Translations under genes and position numbers: made by a program
Notes under the pieces: model-generated
Seen by the model: the letters and a program-made list of their open reading frames with translations, nothing else
Database searches by the model: none
What the model was told of the DNA's origin: nothing
Assembly: GCA_958295895.1 (NCBI GenBank)
Contig: CATQHI010000003.1
Span: 558,001 to 622,000 of the forward strand
Length of the DNA stretch: 64,000 nt
DNA from: Saprospiraceae bacterium
GTDB taxonomy: Bacteria; Bacteroidota; Bacteroidia; Chitinophagales; Saprospiraceae
Direction: 5' to 3'
Shown: piece after piece, positions 8,000-15,553 of the stretch
Numbering within the stretch: the stretch's first letter is position 1
Layout: the number at the start of each line of letters is the position of its first letter

Positions 8000-9409
8000 A
8001 TGGCTTCCCGGCTTTCCGTTTTCGATATTTATAAGATCGGCGTAGGTCCATCCTCCTCCCACACCCTGGGGCCCTGGCGGGCGGCGCTCGATTTTGTGGA
8101 CGAACTAAGCAGGGCGGGATCGCAGGTGCAAAGCCTGGGGGTGCAGCTCTTTGGTAGCCTATCGAAAACGGGTATCGGTCACGGCACGGATGTCGCCGTA
8201 CTACTGGGCCTACAGGGCTACGATCCCGTGACCATACCCACCCGGAACATCCCCGAGATCATCGCGCGCGTACGCAGTGAACGTACGCTACGAGTCAATG
8301 GAGGCGACCTACCGTTCGATGAACGTCACGATCTAGTATTTCAACCTACGGCGCACCCCGGGCACCCTAATACGCTGACGTTTACCGCTTTACTTGCCGA
8401 CGGTCGGCTGATTAAACAGACGTACCACTCGCTGGGTGGAGGTTTCATCGAGCGGGAGGGGGCGGCTCCGGGCGTGGAGATCGAGTATCCCTTTATTTAC
8501 GATGTATCGTCGGGCGAGAAGATGATCGTGCTATCGCACACTACGCGCAAGACGATCACGCGGTTGCTCTACGAGAACGAGCGGTGTATCTACTCCAGTC
8601 AGGAAATTCACGATCGAGTGGAGTCTCTGTTTCAGGTGATGCTGAACTGCGTATACCGGGGTTGCCACACGGAGGGCGTGCTGCCCGGAGGACTGGGGGT
8701 GAAGCGCCGCGCGGCTAGCCTGAGCCAGAAACTACTGGCGGGCAAAAGCTACCCCGATCGCAAGTCGTGGCTAGCGGCGATTCGCAAGAGTCCGCGCGAT
8801 TTTGCTACGGTCAACCAGTGGATTAGCTGCTTCGCCCTGGCCGTCAACGAGGAAAACGCCGCCCTGGGCCGCGTAGTGACCTCACCGACCAACGGGGCCT
8901 CGGGGGTGATCCCGGCGGTGTTACTGTACCACTACCTATTCGGTAATTTCGGTGAAGACGATCTGCTGCGGTTTTTCCTCAGCAGCGGACAGATCGGTGC
9001 GCTGTTCAAGCAGGGGGCGACGATCTCGGCGGCCGTAGGGGGCTGTCAGGCAGAGGTGGGGGTGAGCTCGGCAATGGCCGCCGCGGGCCTGACCGAGGTA
9101 CTTGGGGGAAGTACGCGACAGGTACTACAGGCCGCCGAGATCGCCATGGAGCACCACCTGGGTCTGACCTGCGATCCCATCGGCGGGCTGGTCCAGGTAC
9201 CCTGCATCGAGCGCAACGCCATGGGGGCGATGAAGGCCATCACGGCGAGTAATCTAGCGCTGGCGGGAAATGCGACCCACGCGGTGGTAAAGTTCGACGA
9301 GGTAGTGGCTACCATGTGGGAGACGGCCCAGCATATGCACTCCAAGTTTAAAGAAACGGCGGAGGGGGGGCTGGCGGTGCATGTGTCGGTGGCGCTACCG
9401 GAGTGTTAG
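8000..9409 (+). CDS. sdaA: L-serine ammonia-lyase, single-chain iron-sulfur type
   Basis: 469 residues, the usual length of the single-chain enzyme that deaminates L-serine to pyruvate and ammonia in the cytosol with a [4Fe-4S] cluster. The N-terminal motif [20 protein letters not shown] is diagnostic. The C-terminal cluster-binding cysteines are visible in [14 protein letters not shown] and in [21 protein letters not shown]. The beta-domain serine-binding loop [14 protein letters not shown] is present. It starts 52 nt after ccmB and ends exactly against the stop of the convergent lptE gene. Residues 38-46 (RAGSQVQSL) are encoded by a dispersed-repeat copy; the same nonapeptide appears in the unrelated DUF1415 gene. 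Confidence 0.95.
   Translation: MASRLSVFDIYKIGVGPSSSHTLGPWRAALDFVDELSRAGSQVQSLGVQLFGSLSKTGIGHGTDVAVLLGLQGYDPVTIPTRNIPEIIARVRSERTLRVNGGDLPFDERHDLVFQPTAHPGHPNTLTFTALLADGRLIKQTYHSLGGGFIEREGAAPGVEIEYPFIYDVSSGEKMIVLSHTTRKTITRLLYENERCIYSSQEIHDRVESLFQVMLNCVYRGCHTEGVLPGGLGVKRRAASLSQKLLAGKSYPDRKSWLAAIRKSPRDFATVNQWISCFALAVNEENAALGRVVTSPTNGASGVIPAVLLYHYLFGNFGEDDLLRFFLSSGQIGALFKQGATISAAVGGCQAEVGVSSAMAAAGLTEVLGGSTRQVLQAAEIAMEHHLGLTCDPIGGLVQVPCIERNAMGAMKAITASNLALAGNATHAVVKFDEVVATMWETAQHMHSKFKETAEGGLAVHVSVALPEC
8112..8131 (+). repeat. Dispersed 20-bp repeat, copy 3
   Basis: Sense copy within sdaA with A instead of G at consensus position 8 and T at the variable position 9. It is read R-A-G-S-Q-V-Q, exactly as in the DUF1415 copy at 50183-50202. 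Confidence 0.65.
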
Positions 9410-9916
9410 CTACCACTCCCCGGCAAAGGCCCGGTTGAAAATCTTCTCATTAATATTTTCCAGGATCGTAGTGATCGCCTCATCCTGCACGGCAGCCAGC
9501 GCCACGTTGCCATCGAAGGGGTAAAAATCGGAGAAGTTGCTCTTCCAGCCCTCGTCGGAGGGGTCACGCAGGTTCTTGTACTCGACGGCGACGACAATCG
9601 TTAGGTGGTTCTGCTTAGAGAAGGCGGCTACGTCGCCGGCGGGACTAGCTCCCTCGGCGGTGACGCGGAAGTCGACCAGGGTGCCGATGAGCTGGATATC
9701 GGGGTTTTCGTCCGTGATGACCAGGCGGGCCTCGTCGCGGACCTTATCGCGTAGGGTCTCGGTGGCATCGAGAAAGAGGGTGGGCGGAGCAGTGAGCGCG
9801 TTGTTCTTGAAGTTGGGTACGTAAGCAGACTGTACTCCCTCCGGAATAGAGATGCCACGGAAAGAGTAGCAGGATATTCCTAGTATCGGCAGTAGCAAAA
9901 GGACGAGGTAGCGCAT
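9410..9916 (-). CDS. lptE: LptE-like LPS-assembly lipoprotein (Bacteroidota type)
   Basis: 168 residues. The N-terminus MRYLVLLLLPILGISCYSFRG has a short hydrophobic core and a lipobox ending in Cys16, so an outer-membrane lipoprotein is expected. The body (GISIPEGVQSAYVPNFKN, then TLRDKVRDEARLVI and a VDFRVTAEG strand) fits the LptE family, which plugs the LptD barrel that delivers LPS to the outer surface. Length matches the Bacteroidota form. It is convergent with sdaA without any gap, and lies downstream of crp beyond a strong terminator, so it probably has its own promoter. LptD is not in the window. Confidence 0.8.
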   Translation of the reverse strand: MRYLVLLLLPILGISCYSFRGISIPEGVQSAYVPNFKNNALTAPPTLFLDATETLRDKVRDEARLVITDENPDIQLIGTLVDFRVTAEGASPAGDVAAFSKQNHLTIVVAVEYKNLRDPSDEGWKSNFSDFYPFDGNVALAAVQDEAITTILENINEKIFNRAFAGEW

Positions 9917-9928
9917 AGTACTAAGACG

Positions 9929-9961
9929 AAAAAATCCCCTCCGGCGTTGCCACCGGAGGGG
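9929..9961 (-). terminator. Rho-independent terminator after the Crp/Fnr gene
   Basis: On the minus strand a perfect 9-bp stem (CCCCTCCGG / CCGGAGGGG, 9936-9944 and 9953-9961, 8-nt loop) is followed by A then six T (9929-9934). It lies 32 nt past the regulator stop and just before the lptE start. Confidence 0.85.
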
Positions 9962-9992
9962 AAGTAGTTGGGATTATAGAAGGCTAGAGTGC

Positions 9993-10697
9993 CTAGGCGG
10001 CACTGGCCAGTAGTTCGTCCATATCGCGGACCAGAATACGGCCACGATTGAAGTAAATCAGGTTTTCCTTGCGCAGCTCGTTAAGGACCAGGGTGACGGT
10101 CTGACGGCTGGTGCAGGTGATGTTGGCGATGTCCTGGTGGGTGAGGCTGTGCTTGAGGAGCATCTCGTAGCCTACGCGGCGACCACGCTCGGTGACCACC
10201 TGGTGCAGGAAGCCGACAATGCGGCTGCGGGCGTCCTTAAAAATTAGATTCTCGAGTTTATTTTCGGCAGCCATCATCCGCTTACCGAACAGGCCGAGGA
10301 GCTTGCGGCTCATGGCGGGGTTACCGAAAACGATGCGCTGGAAGTCCGCCACGCGGATGGTGTAGTAGTGCACCTCTTCCTTGAGGGACTGGGCGGTCTC
10401 GTTGCGCTTCTCCTCGCCGACGAGACTGAGCTCACCGAAGATGGCCTCGGGGTGGATGAGTTGCTTGATCACCTCCTTACCCTCGTTGCTGTGGGTGCTG
10501 ATCTTGATGGGCCCCTTAGCGAGCAGGTAGATGTGGTCGCTGGCCTCACCGGGCTGGTAGATGACGGAGTAGCGGGGCTTGGTCTTGAACTCCATCGTCT
10601 CGGCAAGACGCTTCTTTTCCTCGGCGGTCAGACCGTCAAAGAGGTCGAAGTTCTCGAGGAGGGTAATTTTATTGGCGGTATCCATGACGGTTGACAT
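9993..10697 (-). CDS. Crp/Fnr family transcriptional regulator
   Basis: 234 residues. Residues about 12-130 form a cyclic-nucleotide-binding-like beta barrel (LFDGLTAEEKKRLAETMEF, then GEASDHIYLLAKGPIKI and PEAIFGELSLVGEE). A long dimerisation helix follows (FGKRMMAAENKLENLIFKDARSRIVGFLHQVV). The C-terminal winged helix is SLTHQDIANITCTSRQTVTLVLNELRKENLIY. No N-terminal Cys cluster is seen, so it is not a classical Fe-S Fnr, and the ligand is unknown. It ends in a strong terminator and stands 300 nt from the end of the NUDIX gene's block; its position downstream of the respiratory block makes regulation of respiration conceivable but unproven. Confidence 0.88.
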   Translation of the reverse strand: MSTVMDTANKITLLENFDLFDGLTAEEKKRLAETMEFKTKPRYSVIYQPGEASDHIYLLAKGPIKISTHSNEGKEVIKQLIHPEAIFGELSLVGEEKRNETAQSLKEEVHYYTIRVADFQRIVFGNPAMSRKLLGLFGKRMMAAENKLENLIFKDARSRIVGFLHQVVTERGRRVGYEMLLKHSLTHQDIANITCTSRQTVTLVLNELRKENLIYFNRGRILVRDMDELLASAA

Positions 10698-10786
10698 TAG
10701 GGTTAGAGCAATTTCGCCGGCGGCGCTTCGGGCCAGCTATTCCTACTGTCCCTGTGCCCTTAAGACCCCAAATGTGCCGTGCCCCC

Positions 10787-11380
10787 CTAAAGAGACTGCC
10801 GAATATTTTGAAATTTCTTTCCGTCGGCTACCTTGCCACCTTCCAGCAGGGCTACTCGCTGTAGCGCCAGGATGCTGAGGGCGTCCTTAATTCGTCCGTC
10901 CAGCGTCATGGCCACCGCCTCCCCGAGCGGTACGCGGCGTAGCCGCAGGTCTTCCGTGTCCTCCGGCTCGGCTTGTCCCTGTCGCAACTGGCGAGCCAAA
11001 TAGGCCACGCCCCACTCATCGGAGACGGAGTTACTGAGGTGAAATTCCATGAGCCGCGTCCACTCCCCGGCCTCCAGTCCGGTTTCTTCCCGGAGCTCGC
11101 GCTGGGCGGTCTCGAGCGGATCGGTACCTACCGGACAGCCGCCCTCCGGAATCTCCCAACTGTATTCGCCCAGGGCGTAGCGGTACTGTCCGACTAGGTA
11201 GGTATAGCCCTCATTATCCACCGGTACGATGCCAATGGCGTGATTCTTGTACCGCACTAGTCCGTAAATACCGTCGCTACCTCCGGGGGTGATTACTTCA
11301 TGGTGCTCGACCTTGATCCAGGGATTTTCGTAGGCGGTGCGGGTAGATTTGGTGGTCCAGGGGTTCTTCGCTTCTGACAT
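10787..11380 (-). CDS. NUDIX hydrolase (ADP-ribose pyrophosphatase-like)
   Basis: 197 residues. The NUDIX box is intact: GGCPVGTDPLETAQRELREE followed by TG, near residues 78-99, whose Glu residues bind Mg2+. The preceding QYRYALGEYSWEIPEGG and the following VSDEWGVAYLARQL segments resemble NudF/ADP-ribose pyrophosphatases, which cleave ADP-sugars to AMP and a sugar phosphate in the cytosol. A TACCTTCG box ends 4 nt before the ATG, so the transcript may be leaderless. A hairpin separates it from the upstream cupin gene. Substrate is inferred from resemblance only. Confidence 0.85.
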   Translation of the reverse strand: MSEAKNPWTTKSTRTAYENPWIKVEHHEVITPGGSDGIYGLVRYKNHAIGIVPVDNEGYTYLVGQYRYALGEYSWEIPEGGCPVGTDPLETAQRELREETGLEAGEWTRLMEFHLSNSVSDEWGVAYLARQLRQGQAEPEDTEDLRLRRVPLGEAVAMTLDGRIKDALSILALQRVALLEGGKVADGKKFQNIRQSL

Positions 11381-11384
11381 TTCA

Positions 11385-11392
11385 CGAAGGTA
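11385..11392 (-). promoter_or_regulatory. -7 box (TACCTTCG) for the NUDIX gene
   Basis: One mismatch to TAnnTTTG, located 4 nt upstream of the ATG at 11380. Predicted transcription would begin at or next to the start codon. Confidence 0.4.
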
Positions 11393-11394
11393 GC

Positions 11395-11424
11395 TGTAGC
11401 GACGGCTTCAGCCGTCACGCTACA
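11395..11424. terminator. Hairpin after the cupin gene
   Basis: TGTAGCG-ACGGCT pairs with AGCCGT-(CA)-CGCTACA across a 2-nt gap in the palindrome. The 3' arm overlaps the cupin stop codon at 11420-11422. No T-run follows, so it may be a REP-like element or a processed 3' end rather than a classical terminator. A related GTAGCGAC/GTCGCTAC stem lies at 41617-41642. Confidence 0.5.
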
Positions 11425-11788
11425 GTCGATCGTAGGTCCGCACCGTCAGCTCGTGGTCCACCTCCCCCGTATGCTTGGTTTCGATGGGCTCGAGTAGGAG
11501 CAACTGTACCTCCTCTCCATCCTTAGTGTGCGGCCGGTGCCGTACCCCCCGGGGCACCACAAACAACTCACCCGGCTGAATCACCACTGGGTCGCGGTCC
11601 TCAAAATCAATGAACAGCGTACCCTTAAAGACCATAAACAGCTCGTCCTCCCCGGCGTGGTCGTGCCACACAAACTCCCCCTTCACCTTCGCCAGCTTGA
11701 CGGCCTGCCCGTTGAGCTCCGCCACGACCTTGGGCGACCAGTGATCGCTGAATAGGCTAAACTTTTGGGCGATATTGATGGCGGGCAT
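11420..11788 (-). CDS. Cupin-domain protein
   Basis: 122 residues forming one small beta barrel. The first cupin motif is visible in KGEFVWHDHAGEDELFMVFKG (H-x-H with a downstream Glu) and the second in PGELFVVPRGVRHRPHTKDG (the late His). These residues would bind one metal ion. Similar single-domain cupins are often annotated as mannose-6-phosphate isomerase-like, but no substrate can be deduced. The gene begins 11 nt after the stop of the small CPMC membrane protein, so it may be the last gene read from the respiratory block before the hairpin at its end. Confidence 0.8.
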   Translation of the reverse strand: MPAINIAQKFSLFSDHWSPKVVAELNGQAVKLAKVKGEFVWHDHAGEDELFMVFKGTLFIDFEDRDPVVIQPGELFVVPRGVRHRPHTKDGEEVQLLLLEPIETKHTGEVDHELTVRTYDRL

Positions 11789-11799
11789 AGTGGGGGTCC

Positions 11800-12039
11800 T
11801 TATACGATGTCAGTTTCCCGGCGCCGGTTGCGCCACCAGATGAAGGCTACGGTCGCCACCAGCACGTAGGGCATACCAAGTAGGTAAAGAATACCCTGAT
11901 TGAGCCCCTCCCCCTCGGTACCACCGTTCGCTAGGTTACTCTCGGCCGTAGCGCGACACATCGGGCACTGCGCCAGTACCTCACTACCGGTAAAGAACAG
12001 CAGAACCAGGATCAGACTAAATGTGAATAAGCGCTTCAT
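11800..12039 (-). CDS. Small membrane protein with CPMC motif, unknown function
   Basis: 79 residues. The sequence has an apparent signal peptide (MKRLFTFSLILVLLFFTGSEVLAQ), then CPMCRATAE, a glycine-rich stretch and one C-terminal transmembrane helix (ILYLLGMPYVLVATVAFIWW) ending in basic RNRRR. The Cys-Pro-Met-Cys pair just after the predicted cleavage site would face the periplasm and could bind a metal or form a disulfide. It lies 10 nt downstream of DUF420 at the end of the oxidase genes, so a part in oxidase assembly or copper handling is a reasonable guess. I do not recognise a named family. Confidence 0.7.
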   Translation of the reverse strand: MKRLFTFSLILVLLFFTGSEVLAQCPMCRATAESNLANGGTEGEGLNQGILYLLGMPYVLVATVAFIWWRNRRRETDIV

Positions 12040-12049
12040 GGCTGTAGCA

Positions 12050-12688
12050 TTAGGGGTAGTACGAACGGAGCATCAGATAGACCACGGGACCGGTGATAGC
12101 CACGTACAGCCACAGGGGCCAGACCCAACGGGCCATCCTGCGGTGCAGCGTCCACTTTCCTGCGAGGGCTCTTACCGTAGTTAACAAAATGAAGGGCAAA
12201 AGGATGCCCGCCAGCGTGATGTGCGAAATGAGAATGACCAGGTACCAGGGCCGACTACCACTCACGGCCAGCCGTTCCGCCTCGGAGAGCACGCCGTTCT
12301 GATCGGCATCGCCGTACAGCACTTCGGGAGTCGTGAAGTGATAGGCGACGTAGCAGAGCAGGAAGAGCACCGAAAGCCCCAGGGCGGTGGCATTGGCGTT
12401 ACGGTGCTTCACGTATTCCCCCTGCTTAACGAAGTAGAGAGAAAACAGCAGCGCCACGGCGGTAAGTCCGTTCAGTGTAGCATTGACGGCCGGTAGGAAA
12501 TTGACGTTCCAGTCTACCTCCAACGTCACTTCCCGCATCACGAATACCAGGATGAGTACGACGGCCGAAAAAATGTAGGTGGCAGTACGCAGCAGGCGTT
12601 CCTTTTCCGGATAGATCGGAAGCTCCGGATGCGCCCGTCGCTCGGGAGCGGGTTTCGTTTCTAGGGTGAGGCTAGAGTTCTTTGCCAC
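12050..12688 (-). CDS. DUF420 membrane protein with EF-hand-like loop
   Basis: 212 residues with about five hydrophobic segments (near 37-55, 66-85, 101-120, 150-172 and 187-207). The layout and the placement directly after an SCO-like gene fit DUF420 proteins, which neighbour heme-copper oxidase genes and are thought to relate to assembly. The conserved-looking His of the last helices (LISHITLAGILLPFI) is present. Between helices three and four lies GDADQNGVLSEAERLAV, whose 12 residues DADQNGVLSEAE match an EF-hand calcium loop at positions 1, 3, 5, 6, 8 and 12. Its start overlaps the SCO-like stop by 17 nt. Confidence 0.82.
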   Translation of the reverse strand: MAKNSSLTLETKPAPERRAHPELPIYPEKERLLRTATYIFSAVVLILVFVMREVTLEVDWNVNFLPAVNATLNGLTAVALLFSLYFVKQGEYVKHRNANATALGLSVLFLLCYVAYHFTTPEVLYGDADQNGVLSEAERLAVSGSRPWYLVILISHITLAGILLPFILLTTVRALAGKWTLHRRMARWVWPLWLYVAITGPVVYLMLRSYYP

Positions 12689-13316
12689 GGTCCAAGATTA
12701 TGTCCTGCTTCGCGGGAAGCGGGATGATGAGAGAAATGAGTTGCACCAGACCGATCGCATCGTCGCGCCGGGCCAAATCGTAGTGCTCTACAATGGTTAG
12801 CGAGCTATCCACCAGCGCTACTACCGGCTGTACCCCGGGGGAGTCATAGGTGCCGAGCGGCAGCTTAAACGCCTTAGCGGTAGCGGCAAAGTCACGCTCA
12901 TCGGCCCGCAGGAAGCTCACCATCTTGGACTCCGGTAGGTGGTAGGTGTCGGCAAACGCTTCCACGGCAGTGACCGGATCCTCCGCCAGCACAATGGTAG
13001 TAAAGTAGAGATTAGGGCTATCCTGGAACTGCCGGTACAGGCTATCGAGCATATGCCCGTAGACCTTGGTTCCCTCTGCTTTCGTAGGATCGAGCCAGCC
13101 CACTACGGTCATTGCCCCCCGCCAGTCGTCGGGCACCTCACCGCGTACCGGGGGCAGATCACCCAAATCCGGCATCTTCCCAAAATCTCCCATGGTAGCG
13201 ATGGCACTACGCCGGTAGTTGGCCCCGCTGCGCAGGTAAATGAACGAAACTGCCGGTAGCCCCACTAAAATAAATAGCAAAATTGCCGAGCTGAACAGCT
13301 TCTTCGTCTTGGCCAT
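12672..13316 (-). CDS. SCO1/SenC-like protein lacking the copper-binding cysteines
   Basis: 214 residues with an N-terminal membrane anchor (FSSAILLFILVGLPAVSFIYL) and a periplasmic thioredoxin-like domain. Gene position between subunit IV and DUF420 is that of SCO proteins, which deliver copper to the CuA site of oxidase subunit II. However, the place where the CxxxC motif should stand reads MTVVGWLDPTKAEGTKVYGH, and no cysteine occurs in the protein. Copper transfer by the usual thiol mechanism is therefore unlikely. It may be a structural or redox-dead paralogue. Family assignment depends on context, anchor and length more than on motifs. An intergenic dispersed-repeat copy lies 84 nt upstream. 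Confidence 0.7.
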   Translation of the reverse strand: MAKTKKLFSSAILLFILVGLPAVSFIYLRSGANYRRSAIATMGDFGKMPDLGDLPPVRGEVPDDWRGAMTVVGWLDPTKAEGTKVYGHMLDSLYRQFQDSPNLYFTTIVLAEDPVTAVEAFADTYHLPESKMVSFLRADERDFAATAKAFKLPLGTYDSPGVQPVVALVDSSLTIVEHYDLARRDDAIGLVQLISLIIPLPAKQDIILDRGKEL

Positions 13317-13399
13317 GCGTAGGTGATTGTGCTACGTAAACCCCCACCTACCGCCTTCGGATGATCCCCTTCCCCATTGTGACCAAAGTATGAAACCAC

Positions 13400-13419
13400 G
13401 GGCGGGGCCGCAGGTGCAA
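13400..13419 (+). repeat. Dispersed 20-bp repeat, copy 4
   Basis: Perfect consensus copy (C at position 9, A at position 13) in the 122-nt gap between the subunit IV and SCO-like genes, oriented against both genes. Confidence 0.7.
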
Positions 13420-13438
13420 GCACTACGGTAAGCCAAAG

Positions 13439-13861
13439 CTAGCCCGGCAGTCGGTAAGATTGGGCATCATGGGCGTCGATCTGCCCTACCGTATTCCCTT
13501 CCGGGACGGTCAACTCGTTTTTATACTCAATCTTCTCACGCTTTTGCCGCCAGGCATCCCCCTCGTTGAAAAAGGCGATCAGCGCCCACAGCAGGAGGAA
13601 GGTGGGCAGCAGTACGCTCATAGCGAGCCCCTTCACCTCGTAGCCCATGTGCATAAACTCGTAGATGATGAAGTAGGCCTTATAGATAGAAAGCCCGATG
13701 ATGAACAGCGAGGCTACGTAAATGACCGGACGTAGGTCGGTCACAAACTCAGCTGCCTTGAGTAGCGATAGAATAACTTCCGCTACCGTCACGGCGGCCA
13801 GCAGGCCGAGTCCCTTCCAAACGCCGCTTACGGATTCTTCGTAGCTTAAATGTTGTGCCAT
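13439..13861 (-). CDS. Cytochrome c oxidase subunit IV family protein
   Basis: 140 residues with three hydrophobic helices (about 15-35, 44-68 and 78-100) and a charged C-terminal tail (KREKIEYKNELTVPEG). Length, helix count and position after two subunit III genes match the small prokaryotic subunit IV (CtaF/COX4_pro type) that stabilises the aa3/caa3 oxidase in the inner membrane. No catalytic residues are expected. It is 36 nt downstream of the second subunit III gene and is presumably co-transcribed with it. Confidence 0.8.
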   Translation of the reverse strand: MAQHLSYEESVSGVWKGLGLLAAVTVAEVILSLLKAAEFVTDLRPVIYVASLFIIGLSIYKAYFIIYEFMHMGYEVKGLAMSVLLPTFLLLWALIAFFNEGDAWRQKREKIEYKNELTVPEGNTVGQIDAHDAQSYRLPG

Positions 13862-13897
13862 GACTTAGTTGCTTACTTGGGGTGACAATGAGTACGA

Positions 13898-14911
13898 TTA
13901 GAGAAGGTAGAAAACGAGGAATACGAAGACCCACACCAGGTCTACAAAGTGCCAGTAGAGACCAATTTTCTCCACCATTTCGTAGCCGTTCATCCGGGCT
14001 ACGTACACGCCGCTTGCCGAATTGATCAGGATGATGAGTAGAAAAATAACTCCGGTAGCTACGTGAAAGCCGTGAAAGCCGGTAATGCCGAAAAACAGCG
14101 CCCCGAAGGCGGTAGGGCCAAACTGCTGTACCCGCACGTACTGCTTACCGTCGGTCTCATCCGTAGCGACGTACTTACGGTGGATAAAGCGTTTGGCCGC
14201 GGGGTTCACCGATCCATCAGGGCGTAGGCCATCCACCACGTAACCAGGATACTCGCCGGGTACGTCACTGAAGGTAAAGTGCTCCTCACCATCGTGGCCG
14301 ACCGCGTCTTCATGTACCTCGCCCGCCACGTGCAGCAGGTAGGTATCGCCGGCTAGGACCTCCTCCTGGGTGATCTCACCGGTTTCAGGATCGAGGTAGT
14401 ACCCATCTTCCGTATAGGTACCAAACGGATTAGTCGTGACGGTCATGTTCTCCTTACCGATCAGGTTATTCCACTCCCAGGCCTGGCAGCTCAGAAAGCC
14501 CGCTCCACCCAGCACGGTGAGCAGCATCCAGAACACTACGCCCCGCTTGTTTTCCAGTGCGCCCTCCTGTACGGCCCGTACCATCGTACCGGAGCTAATG
14601 ATGAGCAGAAAGGACATGAAGGTCACAAAGATCAGCGGGGCCTGATCGTTGGGGAAGAGTTCGTTGATGCCGAAGGGTGCGGTGGCAAATACCCGGTCGG
14701 GTACCGGCCAGCTCGGACTACTGAAGCGCAGGGCACCGTAGGCGATCAGGAAGCCGGCGAAGGTAAAGGCATCTGACAGCAGGAAGTACCACATCATTAG
14801 CTTCCCGTAGGAGGTACGGAACGGCTTGCGGTCACCACCGGACCAGTCGCTGTTGAGTTCCGGCTTCTGGTCCTCGGCGACAATAATATCGGTATCGCGT
14901 TCTTCGGTCAT
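13898..14911 (-). CDS. Cytochrome c oxidase subunit III with long periplasmic insertion
   Basis: 337 residues. Helices typical of subunit III are visible: GKLMMWYFLLSDAFTFAGFLIAYGAL near 33, FVTFMSFLLIISSGTMVRAV near 95, FWMLLTVLGGAGFLSCQAWEW near 126, FGALFFGITGFHGFHVATGVIFLLIIL near 272 and GLYWHFVDLVWVFVFLVFYLL at the end. Between them residues about 148-265 form a hydrophilic, acidic insertion (NPFGTYTEDGYYLDP, then HEDAVGHDGEEHF) absent from the 200-residue neighbour. Subunit III supports proton uptake and stability of the oxidase. Two subunit III genes in tandem are common in Bacteroidota; which one pairs with CoxA cannot be told. Confidence 0.88.
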   Translation of the reverse strand: MTEERDTDIIVAEDQKPELNSDWSGGDRKPFRTSYGKLMMWYFLLSDAFTFAGFLIAYGALRFSSPSWPVPDRVFATAPFGINELFPNDQAPLIFVTFMSFLLIISSGTMVRAVQEGALENKRGVVFWMLLTVLGGAGFLSCQAWEWNNLIGKENMTVTTNPFGTYTEDGYYLDPETGEITQEEVLAGDTYLLHVAGEVHEDAVGHDGEEHFTFSDVPGEYPGYVVDGLRPDGSVNPAAKRFIHRKYVATDETDGKQYVRVQQFGPTAFGALFFGITGFHGFHVATGVIFLLIILINSASGVYVARMNGYEMVEKIGLYWHFVDLVWVFVFLVFYLL

Positions 14912-14953
14912 GGGTAGTTCGTTGTTGAGTAGAATACGTAGCGAGGCGCGTGA

Positions 14954-15553
14954 CTAACGCTGCAAACTTAAGAAGATGATCAGGTAAAGCCAGAGGCCAT
15001 CGACGAAGTGCCAGTAGATCATGATGAGCTCCAGACGCAGCTGCCGCACCGGAGTACGGCGTAATTTTATGGCGTAGGCCAACACCAGCGAAACGGCAAG
15101 GGCGGCAATACCACCCACCACGTGGGCAGCGTGCAGCCAGCTGATACTATAGACAAAATCACCGGCGGGGTTGATCTTCAATGGCACCCCCTGGGCCGCC
15201 AATTCTTCCCACCCCAGGTACTGGAGGAACAGAAACGCAATGCCGAGTACGAAGGTAGTGGTGATCCAACCCCTATACGCACCGCTCCGCTCTCGTTTGA
15301 AGGCCCGGTACGCAAGCTGCAAAGTTAGACTACTAAGTAGGATGACCAAAGTGTTGATGTAGAAAATGCCCGGAATCGAGAACTCCAACCAGTTACCCGA
15401 AGCACGCCGAACGATATAGGCACTGGTCAGGGCGATAAACATCATTACCAGACTGGTGATCCCAATGTAGAGCACCATCTTGTGGGGGTGGATCTTATTG
15501 CGGCGCGTTACCGCCTCCATCCGCTGATCGACCCGTGTGTCTACTGCACTCAT
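14954..15553 (-). CDS. Cytochrome c oxidase subunit III (short form)
   Basis: About 199 residues from the ATG at 15553, which overlaps the ctaB stop as ATGA; a TTG two codons upstream is less likely. Five transmembrane segments are visible, beginning MVLYIGITSLVMMFIALTSAY and ending LIMIYWHFVDGLWLYLIIFL, where WHFVDxxW is the subunit III signature. It is a normal compact subunit III, unlike the following 337-residue gene. It is an inner-membrane oxidase subunit translated together with ctaB. Confidence 0.88.
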   Translation of the reverse strand: MSAVDTRVDQRMEAVTRRNKIHPHKMVLYIGITSLVMMFIALTSAYIVRRASGNWLEFSIPGIFYINTLVILLSSLTLQLAYRAFKRERSGAYRGWITTTFVLGIAFLFLQYLGWEELAAQGVPLKINPAGDFVYSISWLHAAHVVGGIAALAVSLVLAYAIKLRRTPVRQLRLELIMIYWHFVDGLWLYLIIFLSLQR

